Counted from the stretch's first letter, positions 24,595 through 33,934 are shown. The stretch: DNA of 64,000 bases from Salsipaludibacter sp963812245 (GCA_963812245.1 CAWEUK010000002.1:2126203-2190202), one strand, 5' to 3'. The notes: generated from the letters alone by a model not told the origin. A program made the numbers and translations.

Positions 24595-26131
24595 ATGTTC
24601 ACCTCCCTGATCGACGGCGACGCCGTCACCGGCCACACGACCCTGACCTCGGTCAACCCCGCCAACGTCGATGACGTGCTGGGGGAGGCATCGTTGGCCG
24701 ACGCCGCCACCGTGGCCGACGCCGCCGCCCGTGCCCAGGTCGCCCAACGGGACTGGGCGCGCGTGCCGGCACCGATCCGAGGTGTCGCCATCGAGCGGAT
24801 GGGTCGGCTGTTCGAGTCCAACAAGCAGGCGCTGGCCGAGTTGATCACGCGCGAGATCGGCAAGCCGCTGCCGGAGTCGATCGGCGAGGTGCAGGAGGCC
24901 ATCGACACCTGCATCTACTTCGCGGCCGAGGGGCGCCGCCTGTACGGCCAGACCGTGCCCAGCGAGATGCCGTCCAAGCACCTGTCGACCTATCGGGTGC
25001 CGGTCGGGACCATGGCGATCATCACGGCGGGCAACTTCCCCGTCGCGGTGCCGTCCTGGTACATCGTCCCGGCGCTGGTCGCGGGCAACGCGATCGTGTG
25101 GAAGCCGGCCGAGTACACGCCGGCGATCGGCGACGCCTTCACCCGCATCGTGCACGCCGCCGGCATCCCTGCCGGCGTGTTCAACATGGTGCTGGCGGAC
25201 GGGCCGGCAACGGGGGAGGGGCTCGAGCTCGCCCTCGAGGCAGGCAGCCTCGACAAGGTCGGATTCACCGGCTCGTCGCAGGTGGGTCGCGGCATCGCCG
25301 AACTGTGTGGCCGCCACCTCGTCAGCCCGACCCTGGAACTGGGAGGCAAGAACCCGTTGGTCGTCATGGCCGACGCGGACCTCGACCTCGCAGTCGAGGG
25401 CGCGCTGTTCTCGGGCTATCGGCACCGCCGGGCAACGCTGCACCTCGCTGGGCGTCGTGATCGTCCACGAGTCCGTGTCCGACGAGTTCCTCTCCCGGTT
25501 CAGCGCTGCGGTCGAATCCGCTGCCATCGGTGATCCCACCCGCGACGTGCTCTACGGACCGATGATCTCAGAGCGCTTCGCGACCAACTTCGAGAAGTGG
25601 CTCGACCACATCCAGCCCCACCATGACGTGTCGGGGTCCACTGGGCGTGGCCGCATCACCTCGGGCAACCCCCGTGAGGGCTTCGTCGGCGACCCCTCGA
25701 TCGGGATCTACGACCACCCGACCATCGTGTCGGGCGTGACCATGGACGACGACCTGTACCGCAACGAGACCTTCGGGCCGATCGTGTCCGTCATGACCCA
25801 CGATGGCCTCGACGACGCGATCGTGAAGGCCAACGGACACGGGTACGGGCTGAGTTCGGCCATCTACACCACCGACGCTGCCTCGGCGTATGCGTTCCGC
25901 GAGGGGGTCTCGGCCGGGATGCTGTCGATCAACAACTCGACGTCGGGTGCCGAGGCGCACCTGCCCTTCGGCGGCAACGGCAAGTCCGGCAACGGTGCCC
26001 GCCAGTCGGGCATGTGGGTGCTGGACCAGGTGACGCGCTGGCAGTCGATGAACTGGGACTGGTCAGGTCAACTGCAGAAGGCGCAGATGGACGTCGCCAC
26101 CATCGATGCCGACCTGGACTTCCAGATCTGA
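24595..26131 (+). CDS. Aminoadipate-semialdehyde (piperideine-6-carboxylate) dehydrogenase, frameshifted
   Basis: ALDH-superfamily enzyme expected to oxidise the product of lat to 2-aminoadipate. Motifs are AIITAGNFPVAVPSWYIVPAL, VGFTGSSQVGRGIAE and LELGGKNPLVV (catalytic Glu). The active-site Cys stretch AIGTAGQRCTSLG is read one base out of frame after 25421. There, TCGGGCTATC appears to have one G too many. From there the second frame runs to 26131 with ETFGPIVSV and HLPFGGNGKSG. It lies about 100 bases after lat, so the two form a catabolic operon. All catalytic parts survive across the two frames. Confidence 0.87.
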
Positions 26132-26133
26132 GG

Positions 26134-26320
26134 CAGGTCGCGCGCGGTCAGGCAGGTCAGGCGCGGTCAGGCAGGTCAGGCGCGGGCAGGCAGGTCAGGC
26201 GCGGGCAGGCAGGTCTGGCGGGGGGCAGGTCGGGCGCGGGCAGGCAGGTCAGGCGGGGGCAGGTCGGGCGCGGGCAGGCAGGTCAGGCGCGGGGGCAGGT
26301 CGAGCGCGGGCGGGTCGTGA
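26134..26320. repeat. G-rich minisatellite of about 19-20 bp units
   Basis: About nine imperfect copies built on GGCAGGTCAGGCGCGGGCA fill most of the gap between the dehydrogenase and the convergent MFS gene. One strand is strongly G-rich. It may act as a terminator-like or slippage-prone spacer. No coding sense is seen. Confidence 0.85.
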
Positions 26321-26348
26321 CCGGCCGGCACCCATCGCTTGATCCTGC

Positions 26349-27611
26349 CTACCCAGCCAGCGCCGGCGTGCGAATGACGGCCCGGCGCAGCAGGACGGCC
26401 GCGATCACGGCCGCCACGATCGACATGCCGACGTTGCCGATGATCCCGGTGGTCGCGAACACCGCCGGGCCGATGCCCCCGACGAGGGCGCGGGTGAAAC
26501 TGGTCACGCTGAGCATCAGGGCGAGGTAGCGGCTGCGGGCCTCGGGCTGCACTTCGGATGCGATTGCGATGGCCGCGACGATCGCGGTCTCGGAGCCGAC
26601 CAGGCCGATCGCGAGCGCCGCGATGCCAAAGGACAGCGTCGACGTCGCGGCCAGTGCGCCCAGGCCGACGGCACACACCCCAAGACCGATCCACACGGCC
26701 CTGGCCTTGCCGATCCGGTCGGCCGCCACGGTCACCAGGCCGGCACCGGTCAACTCGCCCAGGGCCACGATTGCCGCGAATCCGCCCAGTTGTGCCAGCG
26801 GCACACCGTGCACTCGGTCCAGCCACAGGGCGAACACCGAGAAGGTTGCCTCCAACGCCGCGAACGCGAACGCCACCACCAGGAGGAAGTCACGCGCCGT
26901 CGGTGACAGTCCTGCCAGGGTTGCGCGGAGTCCGCGACGAGGCACGCGCTCGCCACGGATGGAGGTGGGAGCCGCACTGGCATGGCCTGCGACCGACGCG
27001 GCTGTGACGATCGGGTCGTGGCCTGGCTCGTCGTCTGGGTCGCCGTCGTGGTCACCATCGGCGCCATCATCGTGGGAGTCGGGGTCGAGACGACGGTGGG
27101 CGACGACGGTCAGGACCGCCACGCTCAGGGCGATCACTCCAAGCGCCAGTCGCCACGACGTCGTGGCGGCGATCAGGCCGGCGATCGGTGCCACGATCAC
27201 GAGGGCCCCGGCCCAGGTCAACTCCATGATGCTGGTGGCCCGCGCCCGGGTCGCGAACGTCGTGCGGGCGGACACGTAGCTGATGGCGGCGGTGTCCATG
27301 AGTGGCTTGCCCGCCCCCATCACGAGCAGTGCGAGCACGGCGACCAGCGCGGTGGGAGCGACGGCGACACCCAGGGTGCCGAGTGTCACCACGATCGCGG
27401 ACAGGATCAGCAACCGGTGTGGTCGTTCGCTGGCCCCGACCAACCATCCCCGCACGATGGGCGATGCCATGCCGCCGACGGCCAACGCACCCACCAGGAC
27501 ACCGGCCCAGGCATCGACGATGCCCAGTTCGGCGGCCACGACCGGCAGGAACGGATACAGGAATCGGAACGCGCCGTTGCCGGCCAGCCTGATGCCCGAG
27601 AGCAGGCCCAA
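26349..27611 (-). CDS. MFS transporter
   Basis: 420 aa with two halves of about six helices split by a His/Asp-rich cytoplasmic loop (DSHDDGADGDHDGDPDDE-like) around residues 185-205. The first helix starts at once (GIRLAGNGAFRFLYPFLPV). ASERPHRLLIL corresponds to the 2-3 loop and MDTAAISYVSARTTFATRARATSI to helices 4-5. A substrate cannot be named. The only start in frame is TTG at 27611, so the N-terminus is uncertain. The acidic/His-rich loop could bind metal. Confidence 0.85.
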   Translation of the reverse strand: MGLLSGIRLAGNGAFRFLYPFLPVVAAELGIVDAWAGVLVGALAVGGMASPIVRGWLVGASERPHRLLILSAIVVTLGTLGVAVAPTALVAVLALLVMGAGKPLMDTAAISYVSARTTFATRARATSIMELTWAGALVIVAPIAGLIAATTSWRLALGVIALSVAVLTVVAHRRLDPDSHDDGADGDHDGDPDDEPGHDPIVTAASVAGHASAAPTSIRGERVPRRGLRATLAGLSPTARDFLLVVAFAFAALEATFSVFALWLDRVHGVPLAQLGGFAAIVALGELTGAGLVTVAADRIGKARAVWIGLGVCAVGLGALAATSTLSFGIAALAIGLVGSETAIVAAIAIASEVQPEARSRYLALMLSVTSFTRALVGGIGPAVFATTGIIGNVGMSIVAAVIAAVLLRRAVIRTPALAG

Positions 27612-27727
27612 CCGTGGCGACGTCGGGATCGGCGCAACCGTCGCGGCCGCGCCGGTTGCGGCCGCGACGTCGTGAGGTCGCTCCTCGTCCCCGGCTCGGC
27701 TGGTTTCGCCGTCGGGGGCTGGGGGAG

Positions 27728-28594
27728 TCAGGAGTCGCGCTTGCGCAGGAACTGCTCGAGCTCCTCCGCGATCTGGTCACCCGTGGGCAGTGGTCCGGGC
27801 ATCCCGGCATCGTCGGCGACATCCGCGTCGTAGGCACCCTCCAACGCGGTGATGTGGGTCGACACGTCGTCGGAGTTGCCTGCCGCCTCGTCCAGGCGTT
27901 CACGGTGGGCCACGGCTTCGGTGTCCAGTTCCGACGTCTCGACGTCGAACCCGAGGTGGTCACCGAGCGTGTGGAGCAACTTGGCCGCCGCGGCCGGATA
28001 GTCCCCGGCGACGTAGTGCGGGACCCGCGCCCACATCCCCAGCGTTCGCAGCCCGACACCACCCAGGGCTGCCTCGATGGTGACCTGGGCCGATGCGGGC
28101 ACGACCATCTGTTCGGGGGAGTGGCCGAAGCGCAGCAGCAGGTCGTCGTCGTTGGAGGTCGTCGTGACCTTCACCGGTCGGGTGTGGGGGACAGGACCCG
28201 GCACGGATCCCAGCCCGACGTAGTCGGTCAGGCCGATGGCGTGTGTCAACTCGACCAGGTCCGCTCCCAGCCCGCGCCACCCGAAGTCGGGTTCGGCGCC
28301 GGTGAGCAGGAGGAACGAGTTGCCGTCGACCGGATCGATGCGATACATCGCGATCTCTGGCCAGGTGATCTCGCCGAACTTGCCGCTGTCGATGGGCACG
28401 AGCGGACGGCGATCGCGAAAGTCGAACACGCGGTCGGCATCCACCTCGCCCACGCGGGCTCCGGGGGTGGCGTCACGCAGCGTCTGGGCGGCAGTTGTCG
28501 CACCACCGCCGGCGTCGGTCCAGCCGTCCAGGGCAACCACCACTGCGGTTGCGCCCTTGGCGTCGAAATCGGGTTCAAGTCGAAGGAGGTCCAT
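27728..28594 (-). CDS. PAC2 family protein
   Basis: 288 aa, proteasome-assembly-chaperone-2-like domain found widely in actinobacteria. Motifs are TAVVVALDGWTDAGGGATTAAQTL at the start, RPLVPIDSGKFGEITWPEI, LLLTGAEPDFGWRGL, and ARVPHYVAGDYPAAAAKLLHTL. The C-terminal 70 residues are an acidic helical tail. ATG 28594 has GGAGG-type sequence nearby and matches the fold start; a longer frame upstream is Arg-rich. Biochemical role unproven. Confidence 0.87.
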   Translation of the reverse strand: MDLLRLEPDFDAKGATAVVVALDGWTDAGGGATTAAQTLRDATPGARVGEVDADRVFDFRDRRPLVPIDSGKFGEITWPEIAMYRIDPVDGNSFLLLTGAEPDFGWRGLGADLVELTHAIGLTDYVGLGSVPGPVPHTRPVKVTTTSNDDDLLLRFGHSPEQMVVPASAQVTIEAALGGVGLRTLGMWARVPHYVAGDYPAAAAKLLHTLGDHLGFDVETSELDTEAVAHRERLDEAAGNSDDVSTHITALEGAYDADVADDAGMPGPLPTGDQIAEELEQFLRKRDS

Positions 28595-28717
28595 GCCGGC
28601 AAGGATATTGGGTGGCACACCACCGCCGTCCACACCTGAACCGGTGCCACGCAGGTTGCCTTCCCGGGCCCGGTCAGGTTGTCCGGTTGGCCGACAGGCG
28701 TGGGGTACGGTTGCCCC

Positions 28718-28975
28718 ATGGACACCACGACGACGCCGACCACGCCGACGACCACCCTCGAGGAGTCGCGGGACTGCACCCGTTGCGACGGGACGCAGCA
28801 CCTCGTTGCGACCTTCGAGGGCATGGGCAAGTACCGCTGCGACACCTGCGAACTCGTCGTCGGTTTCGACCTCGAAGCCGACCTCGTCGAGTTCCTCCTG
28901 GAGCGCGGTCACCCCAGTCGCTACACCCGTGAACGTTTCGGGTCGGTCCTCATGGGGCCCGAACGCCGCCTGTAG
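28718..28975 (+). CDS. Small zinc-ribbon protein
   Basis: 85 aa. After a Thr/Pro repeat N-terminus the sequence has CTRCDGTQHLVATFEGMGKY and then CDTC. This is a two-CxxC treble-clef or ribbon arrangement of about 25 residues, followed by a helical charged tail. It probably binds zinc and perhaps nucleic acid or a protein. It lies five bases before a second gene that also begins with a CxxC pair module (RNase HI), so the two may share a role. Confidence 0.6.
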   Translation: MDTTTTPTTPTTTLEESRDCTRCDGTQHLVATFEGMGKYRCDTCELVVGFDLEADLVEFLLERGHPSRYTRERFGSVLMGPERRL

Positions 28976-28980
28976 GCGAC

Positions 28981-29610
28981 ATGGACTCGTCCGCCACCTG
29001 CACCCAGTGCGGGGCCTCCTTCACGGTCGATCCGGCCATTGCGGCTCGGTATCCCGGGTGGCAGCCCTCGAAATGTCGCTCCTGTCACCAGGCGACGTCG
29101 GGCAGGACCCGCAGTTCCAGTCGATCCGGTTCGGCTCGCAGCGCATCGCGGTCCGGCTCGACTCCCAGCACCCATCACGCCACTGGCGTGTTCACGGACG
29201 GGTCGGCGGTCCCGAATCCGGGTCCCGGAGGCTGGGGCGTGGTGTGGGTGGTGGATGACGAGATCGTGGCCGAGAAGTCCGGACGTGATCCCGACACGAC
29301 CAACAACCGCATGGAACTCATGGCCCTCATCGAGGCCGTCAAGCTGGTGCCGGAGGGGACCAGCGCGACCCTGTACTCGGACTCCAACCTTGCCGTGCGC
29401 ACCATCAACGAGTGGGCCGACGGGTGGAAGCGCCGCGGCTGGAAACGCAAGACCGGTCCGGTGGAGAACCTCGACCTGGTGCGCGAACTCCACGAACTCG
29501 TCCAGCAGCGTCCCGAGCTCACGTTGCAGTGGATCAAGGCCCATGTCGGTCACCGCTGGAACGAGTACGCCGACCGCCTGGCCGCTGGGGAGTCGCCCGA
29601 CCGCTCCTGA
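28981..29610 (+). CDS. rnhA: Ribonuclease HI with N-terminal zinc ribbon
   Basis: 209 aa. Residues 1-40 have CTQCGASFTVD and, 20 residues on, CRSCHQ. This is a probable zinc ribbon of the kind that ends in RYPGWQPSKCRSC. A Ser/Arg linker follows, then a full RNase HI domain. The four acidic residues sit in VFTDGSAVPNPGPGGWG, NNRMELMALIEA, YSDSNLAVRTI and HVGHRWNEYADRLA. It cleaves RNA in RNA-DNA hybrids. The zinc module replaces the hybrid-binding domain found in some other RNases H and is worth note. Confidence 0.9.
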   Translation: MDSSATCTQCGASFTVDPAIAARYPGWQPSKCRSCHQATSGRTRSSSRSGSARSASRSGSTPSTHHATGVFTDGSAVPNPGPGGWGVVWVVDDEIVAEKSGRDPDTTNNRMELMALIEAVKLVPEGTSATLYSDSNLAVRTINEWADGWKRRGWKRKTGPVENLDLVRELHELVQQRPELTLQWIKAHVGHRWNEYADRLAAGESPDRS

Positions 29611-29755
29611 CCGGGCTTCGTCATCGTCCGCAGCGCGGGGCCGGACTGGCCATCGAATCTCGAGACCGCGATCGGCTGGCGACACGCGCAGCCGTTGATC
29701 CGGCCATGTCAGTCGTTGGCAGTCGTTGGCAGTCGTTGCCAAGCCCGTGGTCCGC

Positions 29756-30379
29756 TCAGCGCATGCCTCGCACCGATCGGCCCGTCACCAGCATCACCAC
29801 CACGCGCACGAACGCGGACAGGATCAGTGCTGCCGCCACGATCATGAGTGGCAGCCACCACACCCGCACCCGCGTGGCATCCGGCCACAACGGTTCCCAG
29901 TTGGCCATGCTCGCCGAGGCCGGTGCCGCCGGGGCCACCTGTGCCACCGTCAGTTTCGAATCGGACGCCCCGTTGGCCGGGCTGCACTCCACGGTCTGGG
30001 GAATCGTTCGAACCCGGCGGACCCCCGACTCGTCCCACCACATGGCGTAGCAGACGTTGTCGAGTTCCCCCGCCACGGCGAAGCGATCGTCGATGCGCGC
30101 CCCCGTGACACCCGGGGTGACAATGCGAGCGGCCGACTCCAGGACCAGGTCGCCGGCTCGCTGCTGGTCGTACACCGCATCCATGGAGGCAGTGAGGTCC
30201 TGTGCGGGCGGAAACTTCTCGTTGGGGGTGAATCGCAACGATCCGGCAACCACGACGACCAGGGCAGTCACCACGATGATCGCGACATCCCGCCAGATGG
30301 AGGGCCGGTCCACACCGTGGGTGCGGTGCCACTCGACGAGGTTCGGGTCTCGTTCGCGCACCTGCCCAGGTCCCGTCAT
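29756..30379 (-). CDS. Two-helix membrane protein, unknown function
   Basis: 207 aa. Cytoplasmic N-terminus, first helix VAIIVVTALVVVVAGSL, an outside domain of about 110 residues with two Cys (NVCYAMWWDE, TVECSPAN), and a second helix MIVAAALILSAFVRVVVMLV. ATG 30379 is preferred over an earlier start at 30448. No family was recognised. It diverges from the iron-boxed lipoprotein gene, so the iron box could in principle affect both. Confidence 0.6.
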   Translation of the reverse strand: MTGPGQVRERDPNLVEWHRTHGVDRPSIWRDVAIIVVTALVVVVAGSLRFTPNEKFPPAQDLTASMDAVYDQQRAGDLVLESAARIVTPGVTGARIDDRFAVAGELDNVCYAMWWDESGVRRVRTIPQTVECSPANGASDSKLTVAQVAPAAPASASMANWEPLWPDATRVRVWWLPLMIVAAALILSAFVRVVVMLVTGRSVRGMR

Positions 30380-30557
30380 GGCCGCAGTCCCGTCGCACGC
30401 CCTCGTTGACTCCGCCGACGGTATCGCTCGGGTCCACGCCCGCGTCAAACACGTCAGTGCTGCAAGGCTGGACGATCGCGGGCGACCTCGGTGCGACCGA
30501 GGGGTGGGAGCGAGAGGTGGGAGCGAGCGTGGTTCGACAGCAGCGCGGAGATCGCGC

Positions 30558-30576
30558 TAAGGTTAGGCGCACCTAA
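30558..30576. promoter_or_regulatory. IdeR/DmdR-type iron box
   Basis: TAAGGTTAGGCGCACCTAA matches 16 of 19 positions of the established actinobacterial iron box (TTAGGTTAGGCTAACCTAA). It keeps both outer half-sites. It lies 49 bases upstream of the lipoprotein ATG, where a repressor would cover the promoter. Expected behaviour is repression by iron-loaded DtxR/IdeR. Confidence 0.75.
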
Positions 30577-30624
30577 TAGACCCACCGAGACCCCCATGCC
30601 GTCTTCACGGCCGGAGGAGTTGCA

Positions 30625-31245
30625 ATGCGCACGTCAACCCGCGTGGCCACCGCCATCCTCACCGTCGTCACCGGCCTCGCCCTTGCCGGGTGTGGCACGG
30701 AGGCCAGCGTGCGCGAACTCGATGCAGGGGGCAGCGAGTCTGGCAGCGGCTCCGACGCGTCATCGGGTTCCGGCTCCGACGCGTCATCGGGTTCCGGCTC
30801 CGACGCGTCATCGGGTTCCGGATCCGGCTCGGGCAGCGCGATTGCGGCAGCCGAGGCGGCATGTGCACCCGTCAACGAGGATCTGGAGGCAGACGCCACC
30901 GAAACCGTGGCGGTCAGCCTCACGGAATACGCCTTCGAACCCTCGGAGCTGCGGGCTGATTCCGGCATCGTCACGTTCGCGACCAGCAACGACGGTCAGG
31001 AACCCCACGAGTTCGCCGTGTTGCCCGGCGGTGGCGACGTGCCGCTGACCGAGGATGGCGCGCCCGACGAGGATGCACTGGCAGCCGCAGGCGCCTTCGA
31101 ACTCGAGGCCTACGGACCCGACCAGGACTGCAATGCGACGTGGGAACTCGAAGCAGGCGAGTACACCCTGTTCTGCATCGTCGAGGCACCCGACGGCGAG
31201 ACGCACGCGAGCAAGGGCATGGTTGGCACGCTGACGGTGTCCTGA
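30625..31245 (+). CDS. Cupredoxin-like lipoprotein under an iron box
   Basis: 206 aa. Signal peptide with lipobox LALAGC, then a Ser/Gly/Asp repeat linker, then a cupredoxin domain (SLTEYAFEPSELRADSGIVTF). The possible type-1 copper ligands are His in EPHEFAVL, then Cys, His and Met in LFCIVEAPDGETHASKGM. GGAGGAG precedes the ATG. The iron box upstream suggests expression during iron starvation, so a role in iron (or copper-assisted iron) uptake at the cell surface is a reasonable inference. EfeO-type cupredoxins are a precedent, but no EfeU or EfeB gene is adjacent. Confidence 0.82.
   Translation: MRTSTRVATAILTVVTGLALAGCGTEASVRELDAGGSESGSGSDASSGSGSDASSGSGSDASSGSGSGSGSAIAAAEAACAPVNEDLEADATETVAVSLTEYAFEPSELRADSGIVTFATSNDGQEPHEFAVLPGGGDVPLTEDGAPDEDALAAAGAFELEAYGPDQDCNATWELEAGEYTLFCIVEAPDGETHASKGMVGTLTVS
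30748..30819 (+). repeat. 24-bp in-frame repeat, three copies
   Basis: Three identical copies of a 24-base unit (GGCTCCGACGCGTCATCGGG...) encode GSDASSGS in the linker between lipid anchor and cupredoxin domain. Changing the copy number would change only the tether length. Confidence 0.9.
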
Positions 31246-31414
31246 GCCGCAGCCGAGGATGCGATCGACGTCACCAGCGCCGGGGCAGCCCAAGTGCTCA
31301 CCACGAGAAGCCCAGTCGGTCGGGGTGCGGGTGCCACGCGCGGACACCGCCGGACTGCGCGCGCTCGACGGTCAGGTCAGGTGACGCCGAACCAACGCGT
31401 GCGGGGGACAGGGC

Positions 31415-33787
31415 TCAGTCGTCGGTCCCAAGGGCGTAGGTGACGGCCTCGCCGAAGGACATGGCCGCGCCGTCCGCCATCAGGTCCCGCACGGTCTGCC
31501 CGCCGAGCTCGACCTGCAGGGCGTCAACGGCCCGTCGATAGTCGGGTCGATCCGCGACGTGGCGCGTCGCGGCCTGCCGACGCAGGATCTCGTCGGCCAC
31601 ACCGAGCAGTCGGGCGGCGCGCACGGGCCGGTCTCGGCGCTGCTCGGCACAACCCAGTTGCGTGACGCAGAAGCCCGCGGTCATCCACTGGCCGCGGTCG
31701 GCGCTGAGCCGGAGTGCCGCTCGCCCGAGTTCGAGGGCCTGTTCATGGTGCCCTTCGAGGGACTCGAGGGCGGCCAGGTTCGAGGTCACGATCGCTTCGA
31801 ACTGGTGGTCTCCGGCCACCCGGGCGCCCTGCAGCGCCTCCCGGTAGGCCGCAGCTGCCACGCCACGTTCTCCCTGCACGCGGGCGAGCTCACCCGTGAT
31901 GTTGAGGGCCTGGACGAGCAGGGCAGGCTCCCCGATGCGGCGGGCGATCGCGATGGCCTCAGCGTTCATGGTGATGGCGTCGTCGTACTGGTCGGGAACG
32001 TCGATCGACAGCCCAGCGAGCAGCGCCAGACAGAACGATTCGTACCGCTGTCGACCCAGGGTGCGCCACATCGCCAGCGCCTGCTCCCAGTGGCTGCCGG
32101 CCGCGGCGAGATCCGAGCCGGCCCAGGCGATGTAGCCGGCCCCCAGGTGCAGCATCGCTGCCGTGACCGTCGTCTCGCCGCCGACGTGGGCCAGTGACTC
32201 GGTGATCCACGGCCAACCCTGGTCATGGTGGCCCACCCGATGCCAGAAGCTGTACAACGGGGCGGCGATCCGTGCCGCCAGGTCAAGTCGACCGCACGAC
32301 CGCGCCCAGCGGTAGGCGCTGGCGGCATCGCCGTACCGCAGGGTCACGACGGCGATCCACACCGGGGCGTCGGTGCTCCACCGCAGCTCCTCGAGTTCCG
32401 TCAGCGTGTCGGCGACCTCCTCGGCATGCCGCAGGCGGGCGTCGGCCTCGATCCCGGCATCGGCCAGCAGGCCGCCGGCGTACTCGCGGATCAGGCGGAG
32501 CACCGTGAACCAGGCGTCCTCACCGGGACCGTCGAACGGACGGACCAGGCTCTTGTCGACCAGGTCGGCGAGGTCGGCGAGCACCGCCTCGGTGGGCCGT
32601 CCGCTCACCACCGCCAGGGCGCGAAGGGGGATCGGAGCCGAGAACAGCGACAGGTGCGCGAGCAGCAGTCGCTCCGACTCCGAGAGGCCGTCGACACTGG
32701 AGGAAATGGCCGCGACCATCGTGCGATGCCGATCCGGTCGGTCGTGGGCATCGCTGGCGAGCACCCCGAGGTTGTCGTGCAGCCGACCCAACAGCACCTC
32801 GGGGGGCACGGTCCGGGTCGCCGCCGCTGCAAGCTCGATTGCCAGTGGCAGACCGTCGACGGCCCGGCAGATGTCGATCGCCACGGATCGATCGATGCCG
32901 GTCCGACCAGCCCCGACGCGTTTGACGGTCCGCTCGAACAGCCTGATGGCGTCCAGGTCGTCGGGTTGGGTGCCGAACGGCTCGATGTCGACACTGGACT
33001 CGGCCAGCAGTCGCAGGCGTTCCCGACTGGTCGTCAGCACGACGAGCTGTTCGGTGGTGGCGACCAGCGACGAGATGTCCGACGCTGCCGCGAGGACGTG
33101 CTCGAAGTTGTCGAGCACCAGCAGCAGGCGCAGCTCCCGCAGCGGCGACGTCCCGGACCGGTCCATGCCAAGGGCCTCCACGGGGATGTTCAGGCGGGCG
33201 GCGATCGTTGGCGCCACCTCCGCTGCCTCCCCGACCTGGTCGAGCTCCACGAACACGACCCCGTCGGGAAACAGTTCCTGGGCGCGGGTGGCAGCCTCGA
33301 TGGCGAGTCGGGTCTTGCCGACACCGCCGGGGCCGAGCACCGTGACGACCCGAGCCGTGGTGAGCAGTTCGGCAATCTCCTGCAGCTCGTGGTCACGACC
33401 GATCAGCGGCGTGGGCGGTATCGGGATGCTCGCACGTCCGAACGATCCGCTCGGCCGTCCGCGGTCGACCGGCGAGTCGACTTCCTCCACGTCACCGACG
33501 AACTGGTAGCCCCGACCTCGCACCGTGCGGATCATGTGCTGGCGCGATCCATCGTCGCCGAGCACCTGGCGGGCCGTCTTGATGCGGCTGGTGATGGCCG
33601 ACTCGCTGACGAAGCGATCGCCCCAGACCTCGTCGAGCAGCTCGTTCTTGGACACCACGTGATCGCGATGGGCGATCAGGTGGGTGAGGACGTCGACCAC
33701 CTGCGGCTCGACGGACACCGTTCGACCGCCTGCGGTGACCCGGTAGGCGTCGGGCTCGATCTCGAAGTCGGCGACCCGATACAACAT
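31415..33787 (-). CDS. OmpR-type DNA-binding/NB-ARC ATPase/TPR regulator
   Basis: 790 aa. Residues 1-100 are a winged helix of the Trans_reg_C type (VVDVLTHLIAHRDHVVSKNELLDEVWGDRFVS, then SRIKTARQVLGDDG and IRTVRGRGYQFVG). An NB-ARC/STAND ATPase follows, with Walker A GPGGVGKTRLAIEAA, Walker B LLLVLDNFEHV and GLPLAIELAAAATR. About 350 residues of TPR-like helices end the protein. Such proteins act as signal-integrating transcription activators; ligand and targets are unknown. ATG 33787 has GGGAGG before it; an in-frame earlier start lies inside the upstream repeats. No kinase is adjacent. Confidence 0.88.
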   Translation of the reverse strand: MLYRVADFEIEPDAYRVTAGGRTVSVEPQVVDVLTHLIAHRDHVVSKNELLDEVWGDRFVSESAITSRIKTARQVLGDDGSRQHMIRTVRGRGYQFVGDVEEVDSPVDRGRPSGSFGRASIPIPPTPLIGRDHELQEIAELLTTARVVTVLGPGGVGKTRLAIEAATRAQELFPDGVVFVELDQVGEAAEVAPTIAARLNIPVEALGMDRSGTSPLRELRLLLVLDNFEHVLAAASDISSLVATTEQLVVLTTSRERLRLLAESSVDIEPFGTQPDDLDAIRLFERTVKRVGAGRTGIDRSVAIDICRAVDGLPLAIELAAAATRTVPPEVLLGRLHDNLGVLASDAHDRPDRHRTMVAAISSSVDGLSESERLLLAHLSLFSAPIPLRALAVVSGRPTEAVLADLADLVDKSLVRPFDGPGEDAWFTVLRLIREYAGGLLADAGIEADARLRHAEEVADTLTELEELRWSTDAPVWIAVVTLRYGDAASAYRWARSCGRLDLAARIAAPLYSFWHRVGHHDQGWPWITESLAHVGGETTVTAAMLHLGAGYIAWAGSDLAAAGSHWEQALAMWRTLGRQRYESFCLALLAGLSIDVPDQYDDAITMNAEAIAIARRIGEPALLVQALNITGELARVQGERGVAAAAYREALQGARVAGDHQFEAIVTSNLAALESLEGHHEQALELGRAALRLSADRGQWMTAGFCVTQLGCAEQRRDRPVRAARLLGVADEILRRQAATRHVADRPDYRRAVDALQVELGGQTVRDLMADGAAMSFGEAVTYALGTDD

Positions 33788-33860
33788 CCCGGCACCTCCC
33801 TCTGCCGCCGACCCAGGGCGGTTGACAGCCGCATCCACACCAGCCGTCGCCCACACCGGT

Positions 33861-33887
33861 CGTCGGCCGCATCGACTGCGGCCGACG
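33861..33887. promoter_or_regulatory. 11-bp perfect inverted repeat upstream of the STAND regulator
   Basis: CGTCGGCCGCA, five bases, TGCGGCCGACG, about 75-100 bases before the regulator start. A symmetric site at this distance is a candidate operator, possibly for autoregulation. Confidence 0.55.
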
Positions 33888-33892
33888 GTCGC

Positions 33893-33934
33893 ACCACAGC
33901 GGTTGACGGCCGCACCACAGCGGTTGACGGCCGC
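33893..33934. repeat. 21-bp tandem repeat next to the inverted repeat
   Basis: Two identical copies of ACCACAGCGGTTGACGGCCG + C. A related GCGGTTGACAGCCGC stands at about 33818, closer to the gene. Direct repeats are the usual binding pattern of OmpR-type winged helices, so these may be the regulator's own sites. Confidence 0.6.
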
